In this document: positions 19,849 to 29,625 of the stretch, in pieces
Layout of the letters: every line of letters starts with the position of its first letter
Numbering within the stretch: position 1 is the first letter of the stretch
Source: Enterobacterales bacterium
GTDB taxonomy: Bacteria > Pseudomonadota > Gammaproteobacteria > Enterobacterales > Enterobacteriaceae
Reading direction: 5' to 3'
Length of the DNA stretch: 46,945 nt
Assembly (NCBI GenBank): GCA_015655145.1
Contig: JAATFO010000145.1
Location: forward strand, 1 to 46,945
The notes under the pieces: generated by a model
What the model saw: the letters and a program-made list of their open reading frames with translations, nothing else
Databases searched by the model: none
Told to the model about the DNA's origin: nothing
Translations under genes and position numbers: made by a program

Positions 19849-20215
19849 AGCCTCATAAACAATAACACATGCTTACATGGCCTCATCATCTGACTGTAAA
19901 CAATTCGGTGGTTCGACACCGGGTTGTTCTTGTGATGATTGCAGTCAGTACGGCTCATCACTGATGTTATCCGGCAATAGAGGACTCGCGACTCAATAAG
20001 TAAATTCGCCAACAAGCCACCCGTAAGCAACAATCGGTAACCTGTCTGGTGGTTTTTCATTGCCTGATGTCGGGGCAACAACATCGACAACATTAGGCGT
20101 TACAACGTGTGGCACATACTGTATAATAGGCCCATGATTTTGGTATAACATTTTGATAAAAAAGGATTATTTATAATCCACCAGACGCCTGTGAAGGCGA
20201 CATCGAGGACGTTCC
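19849..20215. other. yciO–rluB intergenic region
   Basis: A 367-bp region with no gene that I can support. E. coli has yciQ here; nothing resembling it is left. A short hairpin CGGTG-GTTCGA-CACCG lies at 19906-19921. The rluB promoter candidate is listed separately. The 5' leader of rluB would be about 80 nt. Confidence 0.5.
20100..20127 (+). promoter_or_regulatory. Promoter candidate for rluB
   Basis: -35 TTACAA (20100-20105) and -10 TATAAT (20122-20127, perfect) are separated by 16 bp. The start codon of rluB follows about 80 bp downstream. No operator-like repeat was seen in it. Confidence 0.55.
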
Positions 20216-21082
20216 ATGAGCGAAAAATTACAAAAAGTGTTAGCGCGTGCCGGCCATGGCTCGCGGCGTGAAATTGAAGCCATGATCACCGCAGGCCAGA
20301 TCAGTGTTGATGGCAAACTGGCCACGCTGGGCGATCGTATCGAACCGGATAAATCGCTTAAAATTCGTATTAATGGCCATGTTGTTTCTATTAATGAATC
20401 GACGGCGGAAGTTTGCCGGGTGCTGGCTTACTACAAACCGGAAGGCGAATTGTGTACGCGTAATGATCCGGAAGGTCGGCCGACGGTGTTTGATCGCTTG
20501 CCTCGGCTGGTGGGTGCCCGCTGGGTTGCCGTCGGACGTCTGGATGTAAATACTTGTGGTTTACTGTTATTTACCACCGATGGTGAGCTGGCAAATCGCC
20601 TGATGCACCCCAGTCGTGAAGTAGAACGGGAATATGCGGTACGGGTGTTCGGCGCGCTGGATGAAGATAAAATTCGGCAGTTGAGCCGCGGCGTGCAGTT
20701 GGAAGATGGCCCGGCAGCGTTCAAAACCATTAAGTTCTCCGGGGGAGAAGGGATTAACCAGTGGTACAACGTAACCCTGACCGAAGGACGCAACCGCGAA
20801 GTTCGTCGTTTGTGGGAAGCGGTTGGCATACAGGTCAGTCGTTTAATCCGGGTACGTTATGGTGATATCCCGTTACCCAAGAGCCTGCCGCGTGGCGGTT
20901 GGACAGAACTGGAATTGCAACCCACCAACTACCTGCGTGAGCTGGTAGGGCTCCCACCTGAAACCGTCAGTAAAGTGCCGGTTGAGAAAGATCGTCGGCG
21001 TACGAAAGCGAACCAGATTCGCCGGGCTGTTAAACGCCATACGCAAGTCAGCGGTAATCGGCGGGCGACAAACAAACGCTAA
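20216..21082 (+). CDS. rluB: 23S rRNA pseudouridine(2605) synthase RluB
   Basis: Converts U2605 of 23S rRNA to pseudouridine. An N-terminal S4 RNA-binding domain (about 1-60, [18 protein letters not shown]) precedes the RsuA-type catalytic domain. The catalytic Asp lies in [18 protein letters not shown] and is followed by [10 protein letters not shown] and [14 protein letters not shown]. The 288-residue length is close to E. coli RluB (291). A basic tail ([16 protein letters not shown]) probably contacts RNA. The ATG at 20216 has GAGGA nine bases upstream. Convergent with btuR, 45 bp apart. Confidence 0.95.
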   Translation: MSEKLQKVLARAGHGSRREIEAMITAGQISVDGKLATLGDRIEPDKSLKIRINGHVVSINESTAEVCRVLAYYKPEGELCTRNDPEGRPTVFDRLPRLVGARWVAVGRLDVNTCGLLLFTTDGELANRLMHPSREVEREYAVRVFGALDEDKIRQLSRGVQLEDGPAAFKTIKFSGGEGINQWYNVTLTEGRNREVRRLWEAVGIQVSRLIRVRYGDIPLPKSLPRGGWTELELQPTNYLRELVGLPPETVSKVPVEKDRRRTKANQIRRAVKRHTQVSGNRRATNKR

Positions 21083-21099
21083 CATCAACCCGGAATAGC

Positions 21100-21126
21100 A
21101 AAACGGCCTGTTCATAAGGACGTTTT
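21100..21126. terminator. Hairpin between convergent rluB and btuR
   Basis: AAAACG…CGTTTT (21100-21105 with 21121-21126) plus inner CCT/AGG form an imperfect stem with one mismatch. The AT-rich base pairs give T-runs on both strands, suggesting a weak bidirectional terminator. Confidence 0.45.
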
Positions 21127-21127
21127 G

Positions 21128-21721
21128 TTACCAGTCAATGCCTTGTTGTGCCTTAATTCCCGTATCAAAAGCATGCTTAATCGGCCGCATTTCGCTGACG
21201 GTATCCGCCAGAGCAATAATATCCCGGTGGCAGCCACGTCCCGTCACAATCACGCTTTGCTGCGCAGGGCGTGAACCTAATGCAGATAAAACCGTTTCCA
21301 GCGGCAGATAACCAAAACTGACCATATAGGTGAGCTCGTCAAGGATCACTAAATCAAACAGCGGATCGTTTAGCATGCGTTGCGCTTGTTGCCAGGCGCC
21401 GGCACAGGCGGTGTAATCGGTTTCACGATTTTGGGTTTCCCAGGTGAAGCCGCTGGCCATCACATGAAACTCAACCCCATGCGGTTCCAGTAAATTACGC
21501 TCCCCATTTGGCCATTCACCTTTGATAAACTGGATAACGCCGACATGTTTGCCATGACCGGCCGCGCGCATGGCGGTGCCCAGGGCCGCAGTGGTTTTAC
21601 CTTTACCATTGCCGGTAAACACCAGCAAAATACCGCGTGATTCAGTGGCCGCGGCAATCCGTGCGTCAACCTGTTCTTTAAGTCGTTGCTGGCGTTGTTG
21701 ATGACGATTATCCTGGCTCAC
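21128..21721 (-). CDS. btuR: Cob(I)yrinic acid a,c-diamide adenosyltransferase
   Basis: CobA/BtuR-type enzyme that adds the adenosyl group from ATP to cobalt in corrinoids, making coenzyme B12. It has 197 residues (E. coli 196). The P-loop FTGNGKGKTTAALG (about residues 35-48), VIQFIKGEWPNGE, DLVILDELTY and VIVTGRGCHRDI are present. The start is GTG at 21721, sharing one base with the yciK stop TAG, so translation is coupled. Confidence 0.96.
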   Translation of the reverse strand: MSQDNRHQQRQQRLKEQVDARIAAATESRGILLVFTGNGKGKTTAALGTAMRAAGHGKHVGVIQFIKGEWPNGERNLLEPHGVEFHVMASGFTWETQNRETDYTACAGAWQQAQRMLNDPLFDLVILDELTYMVSFGYLPLETVLSALGSRPAQQSVIVTGRGCHRDIIALADTVSEMRPIKHAFDTGIKAQQGIDW

Positions 21722-22482
21722 TATTCGACAGCCCCCGCTTTACGGCCCGGCTGTGCGTCAAAGCTGATGCCACTCTTGCGACGGCTGTCATCACCCATTA
21801 AATACAGATAGAGGGGCATAATATCCGCCGGTGTTTTCAATTGGCTGGCATCCTCCTGCGGGAAGGCTTTGGCTCGCATTTTTGTGCGAGTTCCACCGGG
21901 ATTGATGCAATTTACCCGTAAATTTCGCCCTTTATACTCATCGGCCAGTACCTGCATTAACCCTTCGGTGGCAAATTTCGAGACGCCATAAGCGCCCCAG
22001 CCAGCACGTCCTGTTCGTCCAACACTCGAACTGGTAAAGATCAGTGAGGCGGCGCTGGACTGCAACAACAAGGGCAATAGCGCCTGAGTGAGAAAAAAGG
22101 TCGCATCGAGATTAACACGCATAACCTGCTGCCAGACTTCCGGCGCAAGTTGCGCCACTGGCGTGATATCTCCGAGGATTCCGGCATTGTGCAACACGCC
22201 ATCCAGGCGCGGGTAATGTTGTTTCAGGGTAATGGCCAGTTGTTGACAATCTTCGGGTGTCGCTGTGGCAAAATCATGGATAAACCCGCGCGCAACCGGT
22301 TTACCGGGCACATTAATTTCTTCGCAGACACGGTGCAACTTTACAGCATTACGACCCAGTAAAATAACCTCAGCGCCATAACGGGCGTAAGTCAGCGCCG
22401 CTTCCCGGCCGATGCCGTCACTCGCGCCGGTAACGAGAATAATATGCTGGTTGAGCAAATCGCTTTTTGGCTGATAATACAT
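21721..22482 (-). CDS. yciK: YciK short-chain dehydrogenase/reductase
   Basis: SDR-family oxidoreductase of 253 residues with unknown substrate. The cofactor motif is TGASDGIGREAA (about residues 20-31), the catalytic Ser lies in FTSSSVGR, and the Tyr-x3-Lys pair is YGVSK. NPGGTRTKMRA follows. The ATG at 22482 is preferred because homology starts at MYYQPKSDLLN; the open frame extends 23 codons upstream without family support. It lies in a conserved pair with btuR, overlapping by one base. Confidence 0.93.
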   Translation of the reverse strand: MYYQPKSDLLNQHIILVTGASDGIGREAALTYARYGAEVILLGRNAVKLHRVCEEINVPGKPVARGFIHDFATATPEDCQQLAITLKQHYPRLDGVLHNAGILGDITPVAQLAPEVWQQVMRVNLDATFFLTQALLPLLLQSSAASLIFTSSSVGRTGRAGWGAYGVSKFATEGLMQVLADEYKGRNLRVNCINPGGTRTKMRAKAFPQEDASQLKTPADIMPLYLYLMGDDSRRKSGISFDAQPGRKAGAVE

Positions 22483-22699
22483 AGTGGCTTCCTTTGGCAA
22501 CGACAGGCTTTGCGACGATATAGCAGCCTGGCGCAAGATATTTTCAGGCAATACTTTGTTTTATGCCCGAAAGCCCCTGAAACATCAATGCCAACAGGAT
22601 GAAAACAGGCCTGTCTGACTGCTTAGCAGGCGACGAAGGCGTGCGTCTCGGTTACACTACGGACTGATCTGTAATGCTATGTTAAATAAGGCGGACTGA

Positions 22700-23749
22700 G
22701 TGGACTTACTCTTTTTTTATGGCTTGTTCCTCGCCAAAACAGTGACGATAGTGATTGCTATCGTGGCGGTTGTGGTCATTGTAGTCAATGTTGCTCAGCG
22801 TAAGCGCGGGCAGAGCGGTCAGTTAAAACTGACGGATCTTAGCGAGGGTTACCGCGAGATGAAAAATGACATGGTGCTGGCAAAAATGCAGCATCATGAG
22901 CAAAAACTGTGGCATAAAGCGCAAAAGAAAAAGGAGAAGCAGGAAACTAAAAACGCGAAACAGCGGGCGAAGCAAGGTCTGAAAGAGGATAGTGGCAAAG
23001 CAACGCTGTATGTTCTGGATTTTAAAGGCAGCATGGATGCGGGCGAAGTTGCTTCACTTCGTGAAGAGATTACGGCAGTGATGGCAGTAGCCAGCCCCCG
23101 TGATGAAGTGCTGGTCCGTCTTGAAAGCCCGGGCGGCGTGGTGCATGGCTATGGTCTGGCGGCTTCGCAATTGCGCCGTTTACGTCAAAAAGGGATTCGC
23201 CTGACGGTGGCGGTTGATAAAGTTGCCGCCAGTGGCGGTTATATGATGGCATGTGTGGCCGACCGTATTGTTGCCGCACCGTTTTCTATCATTGGTTCGA
23301 TTGGCGTTGTGGCGCAAATTCCTAATTTTAATCGCTTGTTAAAACGAAATAACATCGATGTGGAATTACATACGGCGGGAGAATACAAACGGACATTAAC
23401 GCTGTTTGGTGAAAATACTGAGCAAGGACGGGAGAAGTTTCGCGAAGATCTGAACGAAACGCACGTCTTGTTTAAACAATTCGTACATGAGATGCGTCCT
23501 TCTCTCGATATTGATGCAGTGGCGACCGGCGAACACTGGTTTGGCACCCAGGCACTGGAAAAAGGGCTGATTGATAGTATCGGCACCAGTGATGATTTGA
23601 TCGTTGCCGAAATGGAGAAATATGAGGTAATCAGTGTGCGTTATTCACGGCGTAAAAAAATGATGGATCGTTTTACCCAGAGCGCGGCTGCCAGTGTTGA
23701 AGGTCTGTTACTCAAACTCTGGCAGCGTGGTGATAAACCCTTGTTGTAA
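22700..23749 (+). CDS. sohB: SohB, S49-family inner-membrane peptidase
   Basis: Membrane-anchored protease of the signal-peptide peptidase (SppA) family; overproduction suppresses a degP defect in E. coli. It has 349 residues (E. coli 349). An N-terminal membrane helix (about 9-29) is followed by a Lys/Glu-rich linker (about 55-95) and the protease domain: LESPGGVVHGYG, the nucleophile Ser in KVAASGGYMMACV and the general-base Lys in TAGEYKRTLT. It starts with GTG at 22700. Convergent with yciN, whose stop is only 7 bp away. Confidence 0.95.
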   Translation: MDLLFFYGLFLAKTVTIVIAIVAVVVIVVNVAQRKRGQSGQLKLTDLSEGYREMKNDMVLAKMQHHEQKLWHKAQKKKEKQETKNAKQRAKQGLKEDSGKATLYVLDFKGSMDAGEVASLREEITAVMAVASPRDEVLVRLESPGGVVHGYGLAASQLRRLRQKGIRLTVAVDKVAASGGYMMACVADRIVAAPFSIIGSIGVVAQIPNFNRLLKRNNIDVELHTAGEYKRTLTLFGENTEQGREKFREDLNETHVLFKQFVHEMRPSLDIDAVATGEHWFGTQALEKGLIDSIGTSDDLIVAEMEKYEVISVRYSRRKKMMDRFTQSAAASVEGLLLKLWQRGDKPLL

Positions 23750-23756
23750 CGTTCAT

Positions 23757-24029
23757 TCACGCCTGGTCAGCCGGGCGTGCATTTTCCAGATGGTATTCTG
23801 CGGATAATTTGACTGCGAGAAATTTAAACGCGTTAAACACGTTGGTGCTTTTTGCTGTTGGCAAGCCGTGTTCGTCAAGAAAATAGTTGCCATAAAAAAC
23901 CAGCAGATTTCCTTTTTGCACAACGTCCGTTGCTGCCAGACCGGTAAAATAATCGTCATGTTTTTTGAGCATTGCATTCGCTTTTTCCAGCAATAACTGG
24001 GTAGCGATAGCCGTGGTTTCTTCGTACAT
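23757..24029 (-). CDS. yciN: YciN-family protein (DUF2498)
   Basis: Small protein of 90 residues with unknown function, recognised by YFLDEHGLPTAKSTNVFNAFKFLA and SAEYHL near the C-terminus, as in E. coli YciN (83 residues). No membrane segment or metal motif is seen. It lies between sohB and topA on the opposite strand, exactly as in E. coli. Confidence 0.88.
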   Translation of the reverse strand: MYEETTAIATQLLLEKANAMLKKHDDYFTGLAATDVVQKGNLLVFYGNYFLDEHGLPTAKSTNVFNAFKFLAVKLSAEYHLENARPADQA

Positions 24030-24424
24030 AAATCAACCTTTTTTGACGGGTGTTGATGTCTTCTATATTACAGGTCAAAGGGGCTGTTCGCCAGGTGGAA
24101 AACCAGACTGGATCCGCGGGATCGGCAACACACATCAGTGGCTAAAAAGTACACGAGATGCTAATTAAGTTGCGTAACCGATTTTATCAGGTAGAGTGTG
24201 GGCGTTTCTGGTTCCGGGCGTAAAAAAAGATTGATTAGTGCGAAATCAGTGATAAAAAATGTCGTTAATCAGCAAGTTGACGTTTTTATGCTAAGAAAGT
24301 TTGCGGCGTAAATCCGGGCGTTTACATGTCGTTTACTCCGCTGAAATATAATCATCGTACTGTCTGTCCAGGCCGACAAACGCTGAAACTTACATCCGGA
24401 AGTATTCATTAGGTAAAGGTAAAA
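24030..24424. other. yciN–topA divergent promoter region
   Basis: A 395-bp region with no gene seen. E. coli topA has several promoters here that respond to supercoiling and stress sigma factors. A perfect -10 hexamer TATAAT lies at 24347-24352, with only a weak -35 (TTACAT, too far at 19 bp), and would give a leader of about 66 nt. TTGCGT/TAGAGT with 16-bp spacing near 24171-24198 is a second candidate. Confidence 0.45.
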
Positions 24425-27022
24425 ATGGGTAAAGCTCTCGTAATAGTTGAGTCCCCGGCAAAGGCCAAAACAATTAATAAATATCTCGGTAATGACTACG
24501 TGGTGAAATCCAGTGTGGGTCATATACGCGATTTGCCGACCAGTGGTTCAACGGTTAAAAAGAGCGCTGACTCTACAACCAGTAAGACGCTCAAAAAAGA
24601 AAAAAAAGATGAAAAATCTGCGCTGGTCAGCCGTATGGGGGTCGATCCCTACCATGGCTGGAAAGCGGACTATCAGATTTTACCCGGTAAAGAGAAGGTG
24701 GTTGCCGAGCTAAAAAATCTGGCGCAGACGGCCGAACATATCTATCTCGCAACCGACCTTGATCGTGAAGGGGAAGCCATCGCCTGGCATTTACGCGAAG
24801 TGATTGGTGGTGATGATGCGCGATTTAGTCGTGTGGTTTTTAATGAAATTACCAAAAACGCCATTCGGCAGGCGTTTGAAAAGCCGGGTGAGCTGAATAT
24901 TGACCGTGTTAATGCACAGCAGGCCCGTCGGTTTATGGACCGTGTTGTGGGTTACATGGTTTCGCCGTTATTGTGGAAAAAAATTGCCCGTGGGCTTTCC
25001 GCAGGTCGTGTTCAGTCGGTGGCTGTACGGTTGGTTGTTGAGCGTGAACACGAAATCAAAGCATTCGTGCCGGAAGAATTCTGGGAACTGAATGCGGACT
25101 TCACTACGCCGAAAGGCAGTGATTTGCCGATGCAGGTCACGCATCAGGGTGATAAACCCTTTCGCCCGGTTAATCGCGAGCAAACGCAGACGGCGGTTAG
25201 TCTGCTGGAAAATGAGCGCTTTACGGTTGCCGACCGTGAAGACAAGCCCACCAGTAGCAAACCCGGCGCGCCTTTTATCACCTCGACGTTACAACAAGCG
25301 GCGAGTACCCGCCTTGGGTTTGGCGTGAAAAAAACCATGATGATGGCACAGCGCCTTTATGAAGCGGGGCACATCACTTACATGCGTACTGACTCCACCA
25401 ATCTGAGTCAGGATGCGCTGGACATGGTCCGCGACTATATCGGCAGTAATTTTGGCGCTAAATATTTGCCCAAAGCGGTGAATGTTTACGCCAGTAAAAA
25501 TAATTCTCAGGAAGCGCATGAGGCAATTCGTCCGTCGGATGTCAATGTTCAGGCTGAAAAACTGAAAGACATGGAAGCCGATGCACAGAAACTGTATCAA
25601 CTTATCTGGCGTCAGTTTGTCGCCTGCCAGATGACGCCAGCACAATATGATTCCACGACACTGACCGTTGCTGCAGGTGATTTTAAACTCAAAGCCAAAG
25701 GACGCACTTTGCGTTTCGATGGCTGGAGTAAGGTGATGCCCGCATTGCGGAAAGGCGATGAAGATCGCACGTTGCCGCCGGTTAATATTGGTGAAGATCT
25801 GAGTTTGCAACAACTGGTGCCGGCTCAGCATTTCACCAAACCCCCAGCGCGTTTTAGTGAAGCGTCGCTGGTCCGCGAGTTGGAAAAGCGAGGCATTGGT
25901 CGCCCATCCACCTACGCCTCAATAATTTCCACTATCCAGGATCGTGGCTATGTACGCGTAGAAAGTCGGCGATTTTATGCGGAAAAAATGGGCGAAATAG
26001 TCACTGATCGTCTGGAAGAAAATTTTCGCGAGCTGATGAATTACGACTTTACGGCGCATATGGAAGATAGCCTTGACCAGGTGGCCAATAATGAAGCCGA
26101 ATGGAAAGCGGTGCTGGATAAGTTTTTTGTCGATTTCAGTCAGCAACTGGCACAGGCGGAAAAAGACCCTGAAGAGGGGGGAATGCAGCCTAATGCGATG
26201 GTGATGACCTCCATTGATTGTCCCACCTGTGGCCGTAAAATGGGGATTCGAACGGCGAGTACCGGCGTGTTCCTCGGGTGTTCCGGCTATGCATTACCGC
26301 CAAAAGAACGCTGTAAGCAAACCATCAACCTGATTCCGGAAAACGAGGTTCTGAACATTCTGGAAGGCGATGATGCTGAAACTAACGCATTACGCGCCCG
26401 GCGACGTTGTAGTAAATGCGGCACCGCGATGGACAGCTACCTTATCGATAACCAGCGCAAAATCCATGTCTGTGGCAACAATCCAGGTTGTGATGGATAC
26501 GAAATTGAGCAGGGTGAATTTCGTATCAAGGGCTATGATGGACCTGTCGTGGAATGCGAAAAATGCGGCGCGGAAATGCACCTGAAAATGGGGCGTTTTG
26601 GTAAATATATGGCGTGTACCAACGACGACTGTAAAAATACCCGTAAAATTTTGCGTAATGGCGACGTTGCGCCGCCGAAAGAAGATCCGGTTCCGCTGCC
26701 CGAGTTGGCATGTGAGAAATCAGATGCTTATTTCGTGTTACGTGACGGGGCGGCTGGGGTGTTTCTTGCGGCGAATACCTTTCCAAAATCGCGTGAAACA
26801 CGGGCACCGTTGGTGGAAGAATTGCAGCGGTTTAAAGATCGCTTACCTGAAAAACTGCGCTATCTGGCGGACGCTCCGGCAACAGATGATCAGGGGAATA
26901 AAACGATGGTGCGCTTCTCCCGCAAGACCAAAAAACAGTATATCAGTGCGGAAAAAGACGGGAAGGCGACTGGCTGGTCTGCATTTTATATTGATGGCAA
27001 ATGGGACGTTGCCGCTAAATAA
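24425..27022 (+). CDS. topA: DNA topoisomerase I
   Basis: Type IA topoisomerase that relaxes negative supercoils. It has 865 residues, as in E. coli. The N-terminal Toprim domain has [13 protein letters not shown] and the acidic triad [13 protein letters not shown]. The catalytic Tyr lies in [14 protein letters not shown] (about residue 319), followed by [10 protein letters not shown] and the [22 protein letters not shown] region. C-terminal zinc ribbons are visible as CPTCGRKMG…C, CSKCGTAM…CGNNPGC and CEKCGAEM…C, then zinc-less repeats. The gene is intact. A terminator follows. Confidence 0.98.
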   Translation: MGKALVIVESPAKAKTINKYLGNDYVVKSSVGHIRDLPTSGSTVKKSADSTTSKTLKKEKKDEKSALVSRMGVDPYHGWKADYQILPGKEKVVAELKNLAQTAEHIYLATDLDREGEAIAWHLREVIGGDDARFSRVVFNEITKNAIRQAFEKPGELNIDRVNAQQARRFMDRVVGYMVSPLLWKKIARGLSAGRVQSVAVRLVVEREHEIKAFVPEEFWELNADFTTPKGSDLPMQVTHQGDKPFRPVNREQTQTAVSLLENERFTVADREDKPTSSKPGAPFITSTLQQAASTRLGFGVKKTMMMAQRLYEAGHITYMRTDSTNLSQDALDMVRDYIGSNFGAKYLPKAVNVYASKNNSQEAHEAIRPSDVNVQAEKLKDMEADAQKLYQLIWRQFVACQMTPAQYDSTTLTVAAGDFKLKAKGRTLRFDGWSKVMPALRKGDEDRTLPPVNIGEDLSLQQLVPAQHFTKPPARFSEASLVRELEKRGIGRPSTYASIISTIQDRGYVRVESRRFYAEKMGEIVTDRLEENFRELMNYDFTAHMEDSLDQVANNEAEWKAVLDKFFVDFSQQLAQAEKDPEEGGMQPNAMVMTSIDCPTCGRKMGIRTASTGVFLGCSGYALPPKERCKQTINLIPENEVLNILEGDDAETNALRARRRCSKCGTAMDSYLIDNQRKIHVCGNNPGCDGYEIEQGEFRIKGYDGPVVECEKCGAEMHLKMGRFGKYMACTNDDCKNTRKILRNGDVAPPKEDPVPLPELACEKSDAYFVLRDGAAGVFLAANTFPKSRETRAPLVEELQRFKDRLPEKLRYLADAPATDDQGNKTMVRFSRKTKKQYISAEKDGKATGWSAFYIDGKWDVAAK

Positions 27023-28318
<1,296 letters not shown>

Positions 28319-28346
28319 GTTTTTCTGACGGGCCGCGCTGTTCCTG

Positions 28347-28368
28347 AGGTCGCCAGGCGACCTTTTTT
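28347..28368 (+). terminator. cysB terminator
   Basis: AGGTCG-CCAGG-CGACCT followed by TTTTT (28347-28368). A short GC-rich stem and T-run about 30 bp after the cysB stop form a typical intrinsic terminator. Confidence 0.75.
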
Positions 28369-28772
28369 CTTGGGCTTCATCAAGCAAAACATCCTCATTC
28401 ACAAAAAATTCCCATTAATTTTTCATAAATGAAATATCTGTCACATGTTTCCCTATAATTATTCATTAAATGCGAAACAGAACACACTTTAAAACAGGCG
28501 ACTTTGCTTCTGTCCGGGTAATTCTCCTACTCTGATAAGCAGTAAAATAATTATAATATCAGGGGGAATACGTTTTTATTGAGTGTTATTGTCGTTTGTT
28601 TTTAGTTAAATAATAATTAATTATTTTATTCTCCGGTTTTATCTTACTGATATAAAAAAGATATTATGATTAATTTTTATTTATAATTTTCATCGCAAAA
28701 AAAGATGGATTTTCCACCTCGTTTTGTTTAGAATTTATTCGAAACGTTGATGGTTACAACACTCTTTTAATT

Positions 28773-28791
28773 AATAATGGTTATCAATATT
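28773..28791 (+). promoter_or_regulatory. Fur-like box at the start of ymiA
   Basis: AATAATGGTTATCAATATT matches the 19-bp Fur consensus GATAATGATAATCATTATC at 14 positions. It directly abuts the first possible ymiA ATG (28792). If functional, iron-loaded Fur would repress ymiA-yciX and possibly transcription into acnA. Confidence 0.5.
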
Positions 28792-28950
28792 ATGACAACA
28801 AAAACACTTGAGCAACTTATGTTGCAAGATAAAACAACTCAGGCTGGGTGTAAAAGTAACATTCGTCGCAAAGCCTGGTTAGCGATGTTTGCCGTGTCAG
28901 CCGTGTTCTGGGGCTGTACTGTGTTAGCGATTCTGCATTTCTGGAGTTAA
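28792..28950 (+). CDS. ymiA: YmiA-like small membrane protein
   Basis: Small protein with one C-terminal hydrophobic helix. The block RRKAWLAMFAVSAVFWG resembles E. coli YmiA (KRKAWLAVFLGSALFW), and the position between cysB and acnA is the same. The function is unknown. The full frame from 28792 is 52 residues but has no ribosome binding site and its ATG abuts a Fur-like box. The ATG at 28819 (43 residues, nearer the 46 of E. coli) would leave room for a promoter at the box. The helix (about residues 28-50) predicts an inner-membrane location. It is followed after 3 bp by yciX. Confidence 0.7.
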   Translation: MTTKTLEQLMLQDKTTQAGCKSNIRRKAWLAMFAVSAVFWGCTVLAILHFWS

Positions 28951-28953
28951 GTC

Positions 28954-29118
28954 ATGTTGGTACAAATATGGCGGCAGCAGCGGCAATGTGTGAATAAAAT
29001 AAAGACAGAATGTGGTAAGCCGGAAAAGAAAGACGATGTTATTATTCCTGGCTCGTGGGAATTAAACGGATCGCAACGTAGCTTTATTGAATCAATGTGC
29101 AAAAAAAAGGGCCAGTAA
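28954..29118 (+). CDS. yciX: YciX-like small protein
   Basis: A 54-residue basic protein, MLVQIWRQQRQ… ending in SMCKKKGQ. I assign it to YciX mainly by position (cysB–ymiA–yciX–acnA, as in E. coli) and size; the function is unknown. A good ribosome binding site GGAG lies at the end of ymiA, seven bases before the ATG, and the genes are 3 bp apart, so they form one unit. Three Cys residues (12, 20, 49) are present. The segment SWELNGSQRSFIESMC looks like a folded core. No membrane segment. Confidence 0.6.
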   Translation: MLVQIWRQQRQCVNKIKTECGKPEKKDDVIIPGSWELNGSQRSFIESMCKKKGQ

Positions 29119-29625
29119 TTATTAGACTGTACGGTCCTTGTCTCATTTTCTAATCACAGTACTAAAAAACATTTTATTGTTATCAAACGCGGGTGTTCCA
29201 TTTCCCCTCTTAGGTGTTTTTTCTCTTATATTTTCGCTGATTAAATAGCCCGGCATCAACAAGGCAAATGCACGTTGTGGGAAAGCGATAACGCAAAGAA
29301 TCACCAATTGCTGCGCAGGATCATCTCCCCGGTGTAAACACAGAACGCCAGCACGTTGGCAACGTAATGTGTATTGTGACGGTCACTCTCCCTGACGTTA
29401 GCGATGCACCTTCACCTGTATCAGTCACCTCACGATAAAGCAAGAGCGACAGCGAATACCTGTGTCGGTGGGGTGACTACGGGTTTTCCTGCTTTTTCTG
29501 TCTTTACAACATCTTTTGTAAATTGCCGCCTTGTTATCAAAATGTTAACTCTAGTTTGTACTATCTTTAATACTGACCTTGTAGTTAGTTGGGTTATTTT
29601 TAAGGAAAAATAATAAGGAGGAGCT
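29119..29625. other. yciX–acnA intergenic region
   Basis: 507 bp without a recognised gene. In E. coli acnA has control by SoxRS, CRP, FNR, Fur and ArcA upstream. Small palindromes are visible: ACGTTGGCAACGT (29353-29365) and GTGACGGTCAC (29377-29387). The acnA ribosome binding site AAGGAGGAG (29614-29622) is very strong. No clear terminator follows yciX, so read-through into acnA is possible. Confidence 0.45.

Larger units (their letters stand above)
28319..28791. other. cysB–ymiA intergenic region, AT-rich
   Basis: 473 bp without a gene. The stretch 28530-28700 is strikingly AT-rich with long A/T runs. A perfect TATAAT lies at 28552-28557 without a good -35. A better-placed promoter candidate is TTGATG (28748-28753), 17-18 bp from TTAATA, which overlaps the Fur-like box listed separately. 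The cysB terminator is at the left end. Confidence 0.45.

Noticed and set aside
19906..19921. GGTTCGA-containing hairpin resembling a tRNA T-arm
   Set aside because: No acceptor stem, anticodon arm or D-arm can be built around it, so it is not a tRNA.
25289..25831. Open frame of 180 codons opposite topA on the minus strand
   Set aside because: Fully within topA, no family resemblance; a by-product of topA codon usage.
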